Below, piece by piece: positions 1 to 9,338 of a stretch of DNA of 44,836 nt. The DNA lies in assembly GCA_039816825.1 (NCBI GenBank), contig JBCBXA010000016.1, positions 1-44,836 of the forward strand, read 5' to 3'. Numbering within the stretch: position 1 is the first letter of the stretch; each line of letters begins with the position of its first letter. The DNA is from JBCBXA01 sp039816825. Its GTDB lineage: Bacteria > Pseudomonadota > Alphaproteobacteria > Rhizobiales > Rhizobiaceae. Made by a program: the position numbers and the translations under genes. The notes under the pieces are model-generated. The model searched no databases and was not told where the DNA came from. It saw nothing but the letters and a program-made list of their open reading frames with translations.

Positions 1-780
1 GTTTTTGCAGGCGCGGGAGTGGTGATCGCTCTCGCCGCCGCCCCGGTGCACGCCTTTGATGTGCGCTCCAACTTTGCGCCGGACGCGGCCAGCGAGGACA
101 TCTTCAAGTTTGGCTTCAAAGCCTTCAAAGACGGCCGCCGGGAAGAGGGTGTCGAGGCACTCAAATATGCCGCAGAGAAGGGTCATGCTGGTTCCCAGTG
201 GAAGCTGGGCCGCATGTATTCTCAGGGTGACGGCGTGCCGCAGAACCATGCGGAGGCATTCCGCCTGTTTGCTGCTGTTGCTGATCAGCATGCCGATGCA
301 CGTCCCGGGTCGCCAACCGCGGCCTTTGTGGCGTCCAGCTTTGTAGCTCTGGGCCATTTCTACGAAATGGGCTCAAGCGAAGCCGGGATCTCGGTGGACC
401 GCAGGCAGGCGAAGAGTCTGTACGAACACGCCGCCTATTACTTTGATGATTCTGACGCCCAATATCAGCTAGCGCGCTTTCACTTTGAAGGTGGGGAACT
501 GTCCAGAGGCGAGCGACGACAGGCAATTCGTGTCTTGGTAGCGGCTGCCCGTAAGGGGCACCCGAAAGCGGCTGCTCGATTGGGCAATATGCTCATAGAA
601 GGCGATCATTTGCGCCGCGATGTGGTGCAGGGGCTGAAGTTTCTCACTGTAGCGCTGCGTCACGCCGGCGCTGCTGACCGGGAGAGCATCCAGACCGCCC
701 AAGAGCGCGCTTATTCCCTCGCCAATGAGGATCAGCGGCGCAGGGCCGTCGCTTTGGCTCAGTCGGAATTCGGTCAATAG
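1..780 (+). CDS. exoR: ExoR-like periplasmic Sel1-repeat regulator (5' end cut off)
   Basis: The reading frame is open to the first base of the window, so the true start lies upstream. The visible N-terminus is the hydrophobic core of a signal peptide ending in PVHA, followed by mature FDVRSNF. After that come several Sel1/TPR-like helical repeats (for example AAEKGHAGSQWKLGRMYSQG). Rhizobial ExoR has the same layout, a mature start at FDV and a length near 268 residues; about 259 are visible here. In rhizobia, ExoR in the periplasm inhibits the ExoS sensor kinase and thereby controls ExoS-ChvI, exopolysaccharide and motility. The internal GTG at 19 would cut the signal peptide and is not a believable start. 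The function is inferred from family likeness and mature-start similarity. Confidence 0.8.
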   Translation, partial: VFAGAGVVIALAAAPVHAFDVRSNFAPDAASEDIFKFGFKAFKDGRREEGVEALKYAAEKGHAGSQWKLGRMYSQGDGVPQNHAEAFRLFAAVADQHADARPGSPTAAFVASSFVALGHFYEMGSSEAGISVDRRQAKSLYEHAAYYFDDSDAQYQLARFHFEGGELSRGERRQAIRVLVAAARKGHPKAAARLGNMLIEGDHLRRDVVQGLKFLTVALRHAGAADRESIQTAQERAYSLANEDQRRRAVALAQSEFGQ

Positions 781-791
781 GGTTTAGGGTG

Positions 792-1061
792 TTAGCCCGT
801 GGGCTCAAGGAGCGTTCCGGTGGGAGCCTGCCCCACGGCGCACCCGTTGGCGATGGGCACCCAGGCGGTGTTGTTGAGTACCATCTCACAGCGCATCAGC
901 TTCTCGCCTGATGATGTGCTCATGCACATCACCGTGCCCTCGTCCACTTTGCCTTCCTTGGAACGGCACTGGCAGGGCTGGCCGTTGAACTCGGCATAGG
1001 ATGAGGTCGTCAGTATCAGCACTGACATGAAAGCGATGGTTGCTGACTTCATGCTATCCAT
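792..1061 (-). CDS. small secreted Cys-rich protein of unknown function
   Basis: About 89 residues if the ATG at 1061 is used; the ATG at 1052 (MKSATIAFMSVLILTTSSYA) is equally possible, and a GTG lies at 1076. None has a clear ribosome site. A typical signal peptide ends in SSYA, leaving a mature domain of roughly 66 residues with five cysteines (QPCQC, VMC, RCE, GCA). Spacing and size suggest a disulfide-stabilised periplasmic domain. The gene is convergent with exoR (12-base gap) and lies downstream of xthA on the same strand. I do not recognise a family and give no function. The signal peptide, even Cys spacing and tight packing argue that it is real. Confidence 0.65.
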   Translation of the reverse strand: MDSMKSATIAFMSVLILTTSSYAEFNGQPCQCRSKEGKVDEGTVMCMSTSSGEKLMRCEMVLNNTAWVPIANGCAVGQAPTGTLLEPTG

Positions 1062-1117
1062 GGGCAAAGTGCACACCGCATTCCACCAAAAGTCAAATCA
1101 AGCCGGGGTGGTGCGGT

Positions 1118-1927
1118 CTATGCGGCCAGCGTCACCACAACAGGAACATGATCTGATGGCTTTTCCCAAGCCCGAACATGATCGTCGATGCGCGTGGATT
1201 GCAGCATATTTGCTGCTTCTGGGCTCATCAGATGATGGTCGATCCGAATGCCGTGGTTCTTCTGCCAGGCGCCACCCTGATAGTCCCAGAACGTATAGGC
1301 CGGCACCGCGTCAGCGCTGGCTCGCACGGCTTCGGTCAGCCCCAGATTGCACAGTTCGAAGAACTTTTGCCTTGTATCGGGCCGGAACAGCGCGTCGCCT
1401 TGCCAAACTCCTGGATCGAAACAGTCTTCATCCTGGGGGATGATGTTATAGTCGCCGGCCAGAACAAATGGAGTTTCGAGCGATAGCTTGTTTTTGGCGT
1501 GCCGGGTCAGTCGATCCATCCAGCCCAGCTTGTAGTCCAGCTTGGGCGAATCGACCGGGTTGCCGTTCGGCAGATATAGGGAGGCGACATTGAGAGCGCC
1601 GCCAGCCCAACTGAACCAGCCATCGATAAAGCGAGCCTGCACATCGTCGTCATCTCCGGGCAGGCCGCGTTCTACCTCGTCAAATGGCAGTCGCGAAAAA
1701 AGCGCGACGCCGTTAAAGCCCTTCTGTCCGTGCGTCTCGACATTGTAACCGAGGTCTTCGATGGGCCCTCGGGGGAAGGGCGCGTCTTCGCTCTTGATTT
1801 CCTGCAGACAGACAATGTCGGGCTTCGCTTCAGCCAGCCATGCCAGCAAAACATCAATGCGCGCTTTGATGCCGTTGATGTTCCAGGTGGCAATCGTCAG
1901 TGCTTCCGCTTCGGCCGCCTTTGTCAT
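1118..1927 (-). CDS. xthA: exodeoxyribonuclease III (AP endonuclease)
   Basis: A 269-residue endonuclease/exonuclease/phosphatase-fold enzyme that cuts DNA at abasic sites and trims 3' ends in base-excision repair. Visible motifs are TIATWNINGIK (Asn16), CLQEIKSED (metal-binding Glu43), SLYLPNG, LAGDYNIIP and the C-terminal SDHVPVVV with the catalytic Asp-His pair. The start at 1927 is chosen because its ATG shares one base with the erpA stop (TGATG), a usual sign of coupled translation. An upstream in-frame start at 1957 would overlap erpA by about 30 bases. The family usually has 255-270 residues, which fits. It sits directly behind erpA. Confidence 0.93.
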   Translation of the reverse strand: MTKAAEAEALTIATWNINGIKARIDVLLAWLAEAKPDIVCLQEIKSEDAPFPRGPIEDLGYNVETHGQKGFNGVALFSRLPFDEVERGLPGDDDDVQARFIDGWFSWAGGALNVASLYLPNGNPVDSPKLDYKLGWMDRLTRHAKNKLSLETPFVLAGDYNIIPQDEDCFDPGVWQGDALFRPDTRQKFFELCNLGLTEAVRASADAVPAYTFWDYQGGAWQKNHGIRIDHHLMSPEAANMLQSTRIDDHVRAWEKPSDHVPVVVTLAA

Positions 1928-2268
1928 CAGATCGAAAAACTCGTTCCGCATCCGCAACTTGCGGTGGCATTCGGATTCCGTATCTGAAAGGACTGACCCA
2001 TCAGATCATCGACAAAGTCGATCACAGAGCCCTCAAGGTAGGGTATCGAGATCGGGTCGATCAGCACCTTCGCACCGCTCTTTTCGATGATGAGATCCCC
2101 ATCGATCTGCGTGTCCGTGAGGTCGTATTTGTAAGAGAATCCCGAACAGCCACCGCCCTCCACGGACACGCGCAGAGCGTCACTGCTTTCTTCCTTTGCA
2201 AGAATCGACGCAATGCGTTTTGCGGCTGCGTCGCTGACTTCGATGCTCAGATCTGTGTGTGTGGCCAT
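1927..2268 (-). CDS. erpA: A-type iron-sulfur cluster carrier ErpA
   Basis: A 113-residue HesB/IscA-family protein that receives Fe-S clusters from the assembly scaffold and passes them to target enzymes in the cytoplasm. The three ligand cysteines are present: GGGCSGFSY in the middle and SCGCGTSFS at the end. The frame is open upstream to 2487, but the ATG at 2268 is clearly the start: it has a GGAGG site five bases away, and the protein then begins MATHTDLSIEVS like its relatives. It is divergent from dgt across about 110 bases and coupled to xthA behind it. Confidence 0.93.
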   Translation of the reverse strand: MATHTDLSIEVSDAAAKRIASILAKEESSDALRVSVEGGGCSGFSYKYDLTDTQIDGDLIIEKSGAKVLIDPISIPYLEGSVIDFVDDLMGQSFQIRNPNATASCGCGTSFSI

Positions 2269-2378
2269 ATGTGCCTCCAGATTCGGATGCGCTGATTGTA
2301 TCTTCGTTCTAGAGATAAGCATTCGATGGGCGCTCGCAAAGCGCAATCGGCAATAGCGGCATCTGACGGGACGGAATT

Positions 2379-3554
2379 TTGGTCGAACTTCTGAACTGGC
2401 GGGAAGATCTGGCCCTTTGGGCGACCGACGCCCGGCGGTCACAAGGGCGCCTGATTGATGAGCCGCCCAGCCGCACGCGAACACCATTCCAGCGGGATCG
2501 GGACCGGATCATTCACTCAACGGCCTTTCGAAGGCTGAAGCACAAGACCCAGGTCTTTGTGAGCCATGAGGGCGACCATTACAGAACGCGGCTCACACAT
2601 TCGATCGAAGTGAGCCAGATCGCCCGGTCCATCGCCCGGTCTCTGCGGCTGGATGAAGATCTGGCAGAGGCGCTGGCGCTGGTTCATGATTTTGGTCACA
2701 CGCCGTTTGGCCACGCCGGAGAGCGCGCTCTGGAAGCCAAAATGAGGGGTCATGGCGGGTTTGAGCACAACGCTCAGGCTCTGCGCATCGTGACGGAACT
2801 CGAAACACCTTACCCCGATTTTGACGGCATGAACCTGACTTGGGAGACGCTAGAAGGCCTTATCAAACACAACGGCCCGTTAAGCGGACCCCATGCAAGG
2901 CAAGGCCATCCGGTGCCGGCTTTCATCTCCCAGTACAACGGCAACCATGATTTGAAGCTCGACAGTTTTGCCTCTCTGGAGGCGCAGGCGGCGGCCATCT
3001 CTGACGACATAGCCTACAATTCTGCCGATATTGATGATGGTTTGCGAGCCGGCCTGTTCAGCATGGCCGATCTGTCAGACGTTCCGTTCGTATCTCGGCT
3101 TATCAGCGATGCCGGGAGCTGCGACCCCACGCGGCTGGGCGCATATGTGACACGGCGTGTCATCACCGAACTGGTGGAAGATGCCATCTTCACCAGTCAG
3201 GACCGATTGCAGGCTTTGAGGATAGGTGATGTTGAGGATGCTCGGGGTGCTGGTCAGCAATTGATCGACTTCTCATCATCCATCACGGACGACCTCAATG
3301 GTTTGCGCACATTTCTTTTTGAACGGATGTATCGCCATGAACGCGTCATGGCGGTGATGAGTCCTGCTGAAGATCTGGTCGGCAGGTTGTTTGATCGCTA
3401 TCTGGAAGACCCGACCGAAATTCCAGCTCCGAAGGGGGGGCGTTCCTCCAACACTTTGCACCGTCGCGTTTGTGATCATATCGCCGGAATGACTGACGAC
3501 TTCGCTTTACGCGAAGCAGCGCGATTGTTTGACGATAAGCCGAGTTTGGGGTAG
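2379..3554 (+). CDS. dgt: deoxyguanosinetriphosphate triphosphohydrolase-like HD protein
   Basis: A 391-residue HD-domain dNTPase that hydrolyses dNTPs to nucleoside and triphosphate and so limits the nucleotide pool. Hallmarks are FQRDRDRIIHSTAFRRLKHK, RLTHSIEVSQIAR (His74), the LVHDFGHTPFGH core (His103-Asp104) and SDDIAYNSADIDDG with the last metal-binding Asp. The length fits the shorter Dgt-like class typical of alphaproteobacteria rather than E. coli Dgt. The start is TTG at 2379, just after a TGA at 2364; GGGACGGA upstream can serve as a ribosome site. No ATG is available before the conserved N-terminus. argS follows after 48 bases and is probably co-transcribed. Confidence 0.9.
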   Translation: MVELLNWREDLALWATDARRSQGRLIDEPPSRTRTPFQRDRDRIIHSTAFRRLKHKTQVFVSHEGDHYRTRLTHSIEVSQIARSIARSLRLDEDLAEALALVHDFGHTPFGHAGERALEAKMRGHGGFEHNAQALRIVTELETPYPDFDGMNLTWETLEGLIKHNGPLSGPHARQGHPVPAFISQYNGNHDLKLDSFASLEAQAAAISDDIAYNSADIDDGLRAGLFSMADLSDVPFVSRLISDAGSCDPTRLGAYVTRRVITELVEDAIFTSQDRLQALRIGDVEDARGAGQQLIDFSSSITDDLNGLRTFLFERMYRHERVMAVMSPAEDLVGRLFDRYLEDPTEIPAPKGGRSSNTLHRRVCDHIAGMTDDFALREAARLFDDKPSLG

Positions 3555-3602
3555 CGCCGCGCCAGCTGTTTCAGCGCTCCCATTCTCCCCATGAGCTGAT
3601 TG

Positions 3603-5366
3603 ATGAACCTTTTTGAAGACCTGACTCACTTTGTCCAAGACACCGTCAAAACCCTTGAAGGTGTTGATGGTCTCGATGCCAAGTTGATCGATCGCATCAT
3701 CGTGGAGCCCCCGCGCGATGCCACCCATGGTGACATGTCCACAAATGCGGCCATGGTGCTGGCCAAGCCTCTCGGCCAGAAGCCGCGGGACATTGCAGCG
3801 GCAATTGCGAAGGAACTGGAGGCGGATGAGCGGGTGGCCAGCGTAGAAATCGCTGGTCCGGGTTTCATCAATTTTTCGCTCGTCGCTGCTGCCTGGCAAG
3901 GCGTGGTTTCCAGTGCGCTCTCCGCGGGGGAACAGTTTGGGGCGGGCCGGACATCCGGTCATCGTGTGAACGTTGAATATGTGTCGGCCAATCCGACGGG
4001 GCCGCTGCACATAGGTCACTGTAGAGGCGCGGTTTATGGCGATGCGCTGGCAAACCTTTTGGCGTTCAGCGGCCAACAGGTGGTGACCGAGTATTACGTC
4101 AATGATGCTGGTGCTCAGGTGGACGTGCTGGCGCGCTCCGCCCATCTGCGGTACCTCGAAGCGCTTGGGCGTGAGATCGGAGAAATCCCAGAGGGTCTTT
4201 ATCCCGGGGCCTACCTCAAACCTGTCGGAGAGAAGCTGGCCGAAGAGTTCGGTGCTGACCTTGAGCATGCTCCAGAGCAGGAGTGGCTGCCGATCGTGCG
4301 AGAACGGACCATGGATGCCATGATGGCCATGATCCGCGAAGATCTCGGCACACTCGGTATCACGCAGGATGTGTTTTTCTCTGAAAAATCCCTGCATGAG
4401 CCAGTGGTTGACGGTGGCAACGAAACACCCGTTTCCCGGATCATCGATGACCTACGGGAGCGTGATCTGGTTTATGAAGGCACGCTGCCGCCCCCGAAGG
4501 GCCAGCTACCGGAAGACTGGGAAGACCGCGAGCAGACGCTGATGCGCACCACCCAGGTGGGCGATGATATTGACCGTCCGCTTATGAAGTCCGACGGCAG
4601 CTACACCTATTTCGCGTCCGACGTCGCATATTTCGCGGACAAGTTCTCGCGCAGCTTCGACGAGACCGTCTACGTGCTCGGAGCTGATCATGGCGGTTAT
4701 GTGAAACGTCTTGAAGCCGTTGCCAAAGCCGTCTCTGGCGGCAAAACCCAAATGAATGTGAAGCTCTGCCAGTTGGTCAAACTGTTCCGCAACGGCGAGC
4801 CGGTCACCATGTCCAAGCGGGCAGGGACATTCATCACGCTTCGTGATGTGGTCGAAGAAGTCGGTGCCGACGCCGTCCGTTTCATGATGCTTTACAGACG
4901 CAACGACGCTCCTCTGGACTTCGACTTCGCCAGAGTAACTGAGCAGTCGAAGGACAATCCTGTCTTCTACGTGCAGTACGGCCATGCGCGGTGCGCATCC
5001 TTGTTCCGCCAGGCAGCAACGGAATTGCCTGGTTTTGACGCGAGCGCGCTGGCCATCTGCGATCTGTCGCTTCTGAAGGATGACGGAGAACGCGACCTCA
5101 TCCGAAAAATTGGTGAATGGCCACGTCTGGTCGCCTCATCCGCGCGTGCACAAGAGCCGCATAGGGTGGCTTTCTATCTCTATGAACTGGCGAACCTGCT
5201 CCACAGCCATTGGTCGAAGGGCAAGGAAAGCCCCGAATTACGCTTTGTTAACGCTGACAGGCGAGAGTTAAGCATGGCGCGGCTTGCGCTTGTGAAAGGT
5301 GTTCAGAACGTTCTCGCCGCCGGTCTTGGCATCGTGGGAGCCTCGGCACCGGACGAAATGCGGTAA
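3603..5366 (+). CDS. argS: arginine-tRNA ligase
   Basis: A class I aminoacyl-tRNA synthetase of 587 residues that attaches arginine to tRNA-Arg. The N-terminal add-1 domain is followed by VEYVSANPTGPLHIGH, with the HIGH signature near residues 136-139. The KMSKS-like loop reads VTMSKRAGTF, with Arg replacing the last part as is common in ArgRS. A DALR anticodon-binding domain closes the protein (FYVQYGHARCASLFR to the end). I use ATG 3603; a TTG one codon earlier is also in frame. It sits between dgt and the SPOR-domain gene, an order common in Hyphomicrobiales. Confidence 0.95.
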   Translation: MNLFEDLTHFVQDTVKTLEGVDGLDAKLIDRIIVEPPRDATHGDMSTNAAMVLAKPLGQKPRDIAAAIAKELEADERVASVEIAGPGFINFSLVAAAWQGVVSSALSAGEQFGAGRTSGHRVNVEYVSANPTGPLHIGHCRGAVYGDALANLLAFSGQQVVTEYYVNDAGAQVDVLARSAHLRYLEALGREIGEIPEGLYPGAYLKPVGEKLAEEFGADLEHAPEQEWLPIVRERTMDAMMAMIREDLGTLGITQDVFFSEKSLHEPVVDGGNETPVSRIIDDLRERDLVYEGTLPPPKGQLPEDWEDREQTLMRTTQVGDDIDRPLMKSDGSYTYFASDVAYFADKFSRSFDETVYVLGADHGGYVKRLEAVAKAVSGGKTQMNVKLCQLVKLFRNGEPVTMSKRAGTFITLRDVVEEVGADAVRFMMLYRRNDAPLDFDFARVTEQSKDNPVFYVQYGHARCASLFRQAATELPGFDASALAICDLSLLKDDGERDLIRKIGEWPRLVASSARAQEPHRVAFYLYELANLLHSHWSKGKESPELRFVNADRRELSMARLALVKGVQNVLAAGLGIVGASAPDEMR

Positions 5367-5467
5367 GGCCCTTGCCATTCCAATGCCCGATTGCAGGGGC
5401 ATAAAACGGGCCAACTGTCTTGAAGGTCGGCTGTGTTTGGGCCGATCCCTGAGTTTGGGAACGATAT

Positions 5468-7390
5468 ATGTCCAACGATCCCCGCGCTTCGGCGCCGCAA
5501 CCGGAAATTGAAGCAGAAGACCCGCTTGTTGAGCTGGCTCGAATTGTATCGGGCGGCAACCAGTTTGAGCCCGCGTCTCAGCACTATCATGCTGATGCTT
5601 CCGGTGATCTCGAAGCGGAGCTTCTTGCCGAGTTGCACGGTGGCGAACCACTGGACACGGCCTACGGCGATGATGATTTTGCAGCGCTCTATCCAGACCT
5701 TGCTGCATCGGAAGCCTATCCTGAGATGCAGCCACCGACGGAAAATTTTGCAGAGGCTGCGCCTGCTGAAATCATGGCGGCTCCCGAGCTGGACACTGCG
5801 GCTCTTGAAGCCGATCTGAGCGCAGGTTTTGCGCAAGAGTTCGACGCGCAATTTGCTGCGGAGCCCGCTGCTCCGATTCCACCTGCTGCGCCTCCGGCCG
5901 CCGAAGTGTCACCCGGCGCTGCAGCCGAGATGGATTTTGATGCGGCATTCCAGGCCGAGTTGGATGCACAGATGGCGGGCGCGCCTGCCGAAGCTATGCC
6001 GCTGCCTGATGCCGCTCCTGAGCCGGTTGCTCCGCCTCAGTATGCTGCGCCTGTGGAGCCTGCCTTTGATCCTGGCTATGGCCAGCCGGCGACGGGTCTT
6101 CCTCCAGAAACCGCGGTGCAGCCCGCGACTCCGCCTGCACACGAACCCGCAACGTCTGATCTTGGCGCGTTTCCGGCATCTTATGACTCGCAGTATCAGC
6201 CAGCGGCAGCACCCCAGATCGCCGAGAGCTATCAGGTTGATCCGTCCGTCGTTGCACCTTCGGCAGCTGTCGCAACCGCATCCGTGGCGGCTGAACCTGA
6301 AGCAGAAGAGTCCGGCCGCAACAAATATCTATTGGCCGCCGGCTTTGGCGGTTTGCTGCTGGTCGGTGCCCTTGCCGTGTTTGCGTTCAATGGCAGCGAA
6401 AGCACGGCTGTTGCGGATGCCAATGATGCGGCCATCGTTTCGGCGGACGCCGACCCCATCATGGTGAAACCCGATGATCCTGGCGGTGTGCAAATTCCAA
6501 ACCAGGACAAGGCCGTTTACGACCGCGTGAATGGCAATGATGGGTCTCAGGCGCCGCAACAGACGGCTCTTCTGGAAGGTGCTGAAGACCCGGTCGCGAT
6601 TGATCGAGTGTCTGCGCCAAAGGCTGACGACCGGCTCACCGACACGCCAGTCGAGGCAACAGGTGGAAACAGCCTTTTGGCCCCCCGCCGCGTACAGACG
6701 GTGGTCGTAAAGCCCGATGGAACCATCGTGCAGGCCAGCCCTGAAGTCGAGCAGCCCACCAGCGCTGCCGAGCAGCAGATTGCCGCTGTGCAGCCTTCCA
6801 CCAATACTTCTGCCACAACTCCAGTGGCGCCTGCAGCTCCGGCGACCCCGGTCATTGAGGGGGCAACCCCGTCAACCGGCATCATTCCATTGCCGAGGAG
6901 TGCGCCTGCGGGCGTCCAAATCAATCAGCCGACGCAAGTGGCTCGAGTGGAGTTCACTCCACCCGCGGCTGCCGCTCCTGCACGGCCTGCTGCGCAGACG
7001 CAACCCGTTGTCCGTCCTCAAGCGCCCGCTGCGCAACCAGCAGCGACCGAGAATGCGCCGCTTCAACTAGCGACGCCGTCGAGGCCTGCAACGGCCGCCC
7101 CGGCAGCAGCGGCTCCGGTCGTTCAACAGAGCGCCCCAAGCCCGGGCGGCTTCGTTGTCCAGGTCTCATCGCAGCGCTCGGCTGATGCCGCCCGGGCAAG
7201 CTATGCAAACCTGCAGCGTCGGTTCAGCTCCATTCTGGGTGGTCGCAGTGCCGATATCCGCCAGGCGAACGTTCCGGACCGTGGCACATTCTTCCGAGTG
7301 CGCGTCCCTGTGGGCAGCCGATCAGATGCCAACACTCTTTGCGAACGTCTGAAGGCCGCCGGCGGCTCCTGTTTCGTGTCGCGATCCTAG
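5468..7390 (+). CDS. SPOR-domain membrane protein with long Pro/Ala-rich regions
   Basis: A 640-residue protein with four parts. The first 280 residues are acidic and Pro/Ala-rich, presumably cytoplasmic and disordered. A single membrane helix lies near residues 286-306 (LAAGFGGLLLVGALAVFAF). A long Pro/Gln/Ala-rich periplasmic linker follows. The C-terminal SPOR domain, from about residue 560, starts GGFVVQVSSQRSADAARASY and ends GSCFVSRS. SPOR domains bind glycan strands stripped of stem peptides at the division septum, so a role in division or envelope upkeep is inferred. The start ATG is preceded by GGGAACGAT. nagZ, another murein gene, follows. Low-complexity parts make exact orthology hard to judge. 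Confidence 0.85.
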   Translation: MSNDPRASAPQPEIEAEDPLVELARIVSGGNQFEPASQHYHADASGDLEAELLAELHGGEPLDTAYGDDDFAALYPDLAASEAYPEMQPPTENFAEAAPAEIMAAPELDTAALEADLSAGFAQEFDAQFAAEPAAPIPPAAPPAAEVSPGAAAEMDFDAAFQAELDAQMAGAPAEAMPLPDAAPEPVAPPQYAAPVEPAFDPGYGQPATGLPPETAVQPATPPAHEPATSDLGAFPASYDSQYQPAAAPQIAESYQVDPSVVAPSAAVATASVAAEPEAEESGRNKYLLAAGFGGLLLVGALAVFAFNGSESTAVADANDAAIVSADADPIMVKPDDPGGVQIPNQDKAVYDRVNGNDGSQAPQQTALLEGAEDPVAIDRVSAPKADDRLTDTPVEATGGNSLLAPRRVQTVVVKPDGTIVQASPEVEQPTSAAEQQIAAVQPSTNTSATTPVAPAAPATPVIEGATPSTGIIPLPRSAPAGVQINQPTQVARVEFTPPAAAAPARPAAQTQPVVRPQAPAAQPAATENAPLQLATPSRPATAAPAAAAPVVQQSAPSPGGFVVQVSSQRSADAARASYANLQRRFSSILGGRSADIRQANVPDRGTFFRVRVPVGSRSDANTLCERLKAAGGSCFVSRS

Positions 7391-7441
7391 TTCGACGCTG
7401 ACTGACTTGGAGGGAGGGCAGCCTCCCGTTTGGGGAAATAC

Positions 7442-8461
7442 ATGTCTTCTGCTGCGATATTTGGGTGCTCGGGCACTCAGCTGACTGCTGACGAGCGCGC
7501 ATTTTTTGCAGACGCAGATCCTTGGGGCTTTATTCTTTTCGCCCGCAACGTGGATACGCCTGATCAGTTGCGGACTCTCATTGAGGATCTTCGGTCCTGC
7601 ATCGGCCGCAGCAATGCACCAGTTCTCATCGATCAGGAGGGCGGGCGTGTCCAGCGCATGGGGCCGCCCCACTGGCCAGTCTACCCCAAGGCGGCTGATT
7701 TGGCGTCGCTCTACGATGAAACGCCTGAGGACGCTGCGCGCGCGGTCTGGCTGATGAGCCGACTGCACGCCTTTGATTTGAGCGCAGTGGGCATCAATGT
7801 GGATTGTCTTCCACTGCTGGATGTGCCGATCGAAGGCGCGTCCGCCATCATTGGTGACCGTGCATATGGCATGACCGTTGATCGCGTGTCTGAACTTGGC
7901 GCGGCGGCGTGTGAGGGGCTGCTGGCCGGAGGTGTCCTGCCAGTCGTCAAGCACATTCCAGGGCATGGCCGGGCCGGTGTCGACAGTCATCTGGAATTGC
8001 CGCGCGTGGTAGCCAGTCGGGATGAGCTTGATAGAACAGACTTTGAGCCCTTCAGGCGGCTCAATCATCATGCTTTGGGCATGACGGCACACATCGTCTA
8101 CGAGGCGGTCGATCCCGATGCGCCGGCTACTCTTTCAAAGCGGGTTGTCGAGGAAGTGATTCGCGACTTCATCGGTTTTGATGGTCTTCTGATGACCGAC
8201 GACCTTTCCATGCACGCCCTTTCTGGGGATTTCGGCACCCGAACCGAGCGAGCCTTTGCCGCAGGTTGTGACGTCGTGCTTCATTGCAACGGTGAGATGG
8301 CGGAGATGGCGGCGGTAGCCAATGCCCTTCGCCCGCTCGATGACGATGGCGCGCGTAGGGCCAAGGCGGCGATGAACATAGTCGCCTCTGAAGCCGCCGA
8401 TGACGACGAGGCAGCGTTGCGCGAAGAATTTCAGGCTCTGGTGAGCCGAACAAGACGCTAG
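7442..8461 (+). CDS. nagZ: beta-N-acetylhexosaminidase NagZ (GH3)
   Basis: A 339-residue cytoplasmic glycoside hydrolase that removes GlcNAc from anhydro-muropeptides during cell-wall recycling. Signatures are LIDQEGGRVQRM near the N-terminus, the catalytic loop KHIPGHGRAGVDSH with the acid/base Asp-His pair, and LLMTDDLSMHAL with the nucleophilic Asp. The length matches single-domain NagZ. I use ATG 7442 with GGGGA upstream rather than the in-frame TTG at 7430. It is followed within 30 bases by scpA. Confidence 0.94.
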   Translation: MSSAAIFGCSGTQLTADERAFFADADPWGFILFARNVDTPDQLRTLIEDLRSCIGRSNAPVLIDQEGGRVQRMGPPHWPVYPKAADLASLYDETPEDAARAVWLMSRLHAFDLSAVGINVDCLPLLDVPIEGASAIIGDRAYGMTVDRVSELGAAACEGLLAGGVLPVVKHIPGHGRAGVDSHLELPRVVASRDELDRTDFEPFRRLNHHALGMTAHIVYEAVDPDAPATLSKRVVEEVIRDFIGFDGLLMTDDLSMHALSGDFGTRTERAFAAGCDVVLHCNGEMAEMAAVANALRPLDDDGARRAKAAMNIVASEAADDDEAALREEFQALVSRTRR

Positions 8462-8487
8462 GCCACCGCCGGAAAGGGGAGGTGAAC

Positions 8488-9330
8488 ATGACGACCTCCT
8501 CGGACAACGCTCCAGATAATCACCAGGCGCTTGGCGTTGCAGACGCTTGGGATGCCGGTGCTGACCGCACATCCAGTGATCCTCAACTGACCGTCGACCT
8601 GGACGGCTATGAAGGCCCGCTGGATCTTTTGCTCGCTTTGGCCCGGAGCCAGAAAGTGGACCTCGCCAACATCTCGATATTGCAGCTTGTTGAGCAATAT
8701 CTGGCCTTCATCGAGGATATTAAGCGCCTGCGCCTTGAGCTGGCAGCCGACTATCTCGTTATGGCTGCATGGCTCGCCTACCTGAAGTCGCGCCTCTTAC
8801 TGCCACCACCTGAAGTCGAGGACGATGGCCCAACTGGTGAAGAGCTGGCGCAGATGCTGGCATTCCGTTTGAGGCGGCTGGAAGCCATGCGGGAACGGGG
8901 CGCACAATTGATGAACCGAAATCGACTCGGTCGCGACGTGTTTGGCCGTGGTGACCCAGAGCCGATCGTGATCGACCGTCGAAATGAGTATTCGGCCACC
9001 ATGTATGAACTCCTCTCCGCATATGCTGGCGCGCGTGAGCGCACCGCCATCGTGGTTCACGCGGTGGAGAAGAGGCAGGTCTGGTCTTTGTCGGAGGCCC
9101 GGGAGATCCTTGAACGGCTGATCGGCAAGCTGCACGACTGGGCGCCGCTGGATGCCTTTATCCTGGAATATGTGCCGGACGCCAAGTCTCGACGCTCCGC
9201 TCTGGCCAGCGCCTTTGCGGCAAGTCTGGAACTTGTGCGTGAAGGGCATCTGGAATTGCGCCAGGAGGGCGCATATGCGCCTATCAACCTGCGGAGTATG
9301 GGCGAGGGCCCTGCGGAGAGTGCAGCGTAG
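8488..9330 (+). CDS. scpA: segregation and condensation protein A (kleisin)
   Basis: A 280-residue kleisin subunit that bridges SMC heads and, with ScpB, compacts and separates chromosomes. The recognisable core is DGYEGPLDLLLALARSQKVD, followed by ISILQLVEQYLAFIE and ADYLVMAAWLAYLKSRLLLP, which form the SMC-neck-binding helices. A C-terminal winged-helix region ends the protein. The start is ATG 8488, placed five bases after GGGGAGG; a GTG at 8482 would lie inside that site. scpB begins eight bases after the stop, so the partners are made together. Confidence 0.93.
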   Translation: MTTSSDNAPDNHQALGVADAWDAGADRTSSDPQLTVDLDGYEGPLDLLLALARSQKVDLANISILQLVEQYLAFIEDIKRLRLELAADYLVMAAWLAYLKSRLLLPPPEVEDDGPTGEELAQMLAFRLRRLEAMRERGAQLMNRNRLGRDVFGRGDPEPIVIDRRNEYSATMYELLSAYAGARERTAIVVHAVEKRQVWSLSEAREILERLIGKLHDWAPLDAFILEYVPDAKSRRSALASAFAASLELVREGHLELRQEGAYAPINLRSMGEGPAESAA

Positions 9331-9338
9331 AGAGTGTG

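Noticed and set aside
3507..4397. A 296-residue open frame antisense to argS
   Set aside because: It lies inside the conserved argS catalytic region and has no recognisable motif or ribosome site.
5829..6467. An Arg/Leu/Pro-rich frame inside the SPOR gene
   Set aside because: It is the +1 frame of a Pro/Ala-rich coding region. The real frame ends in a clear SPOR domain.
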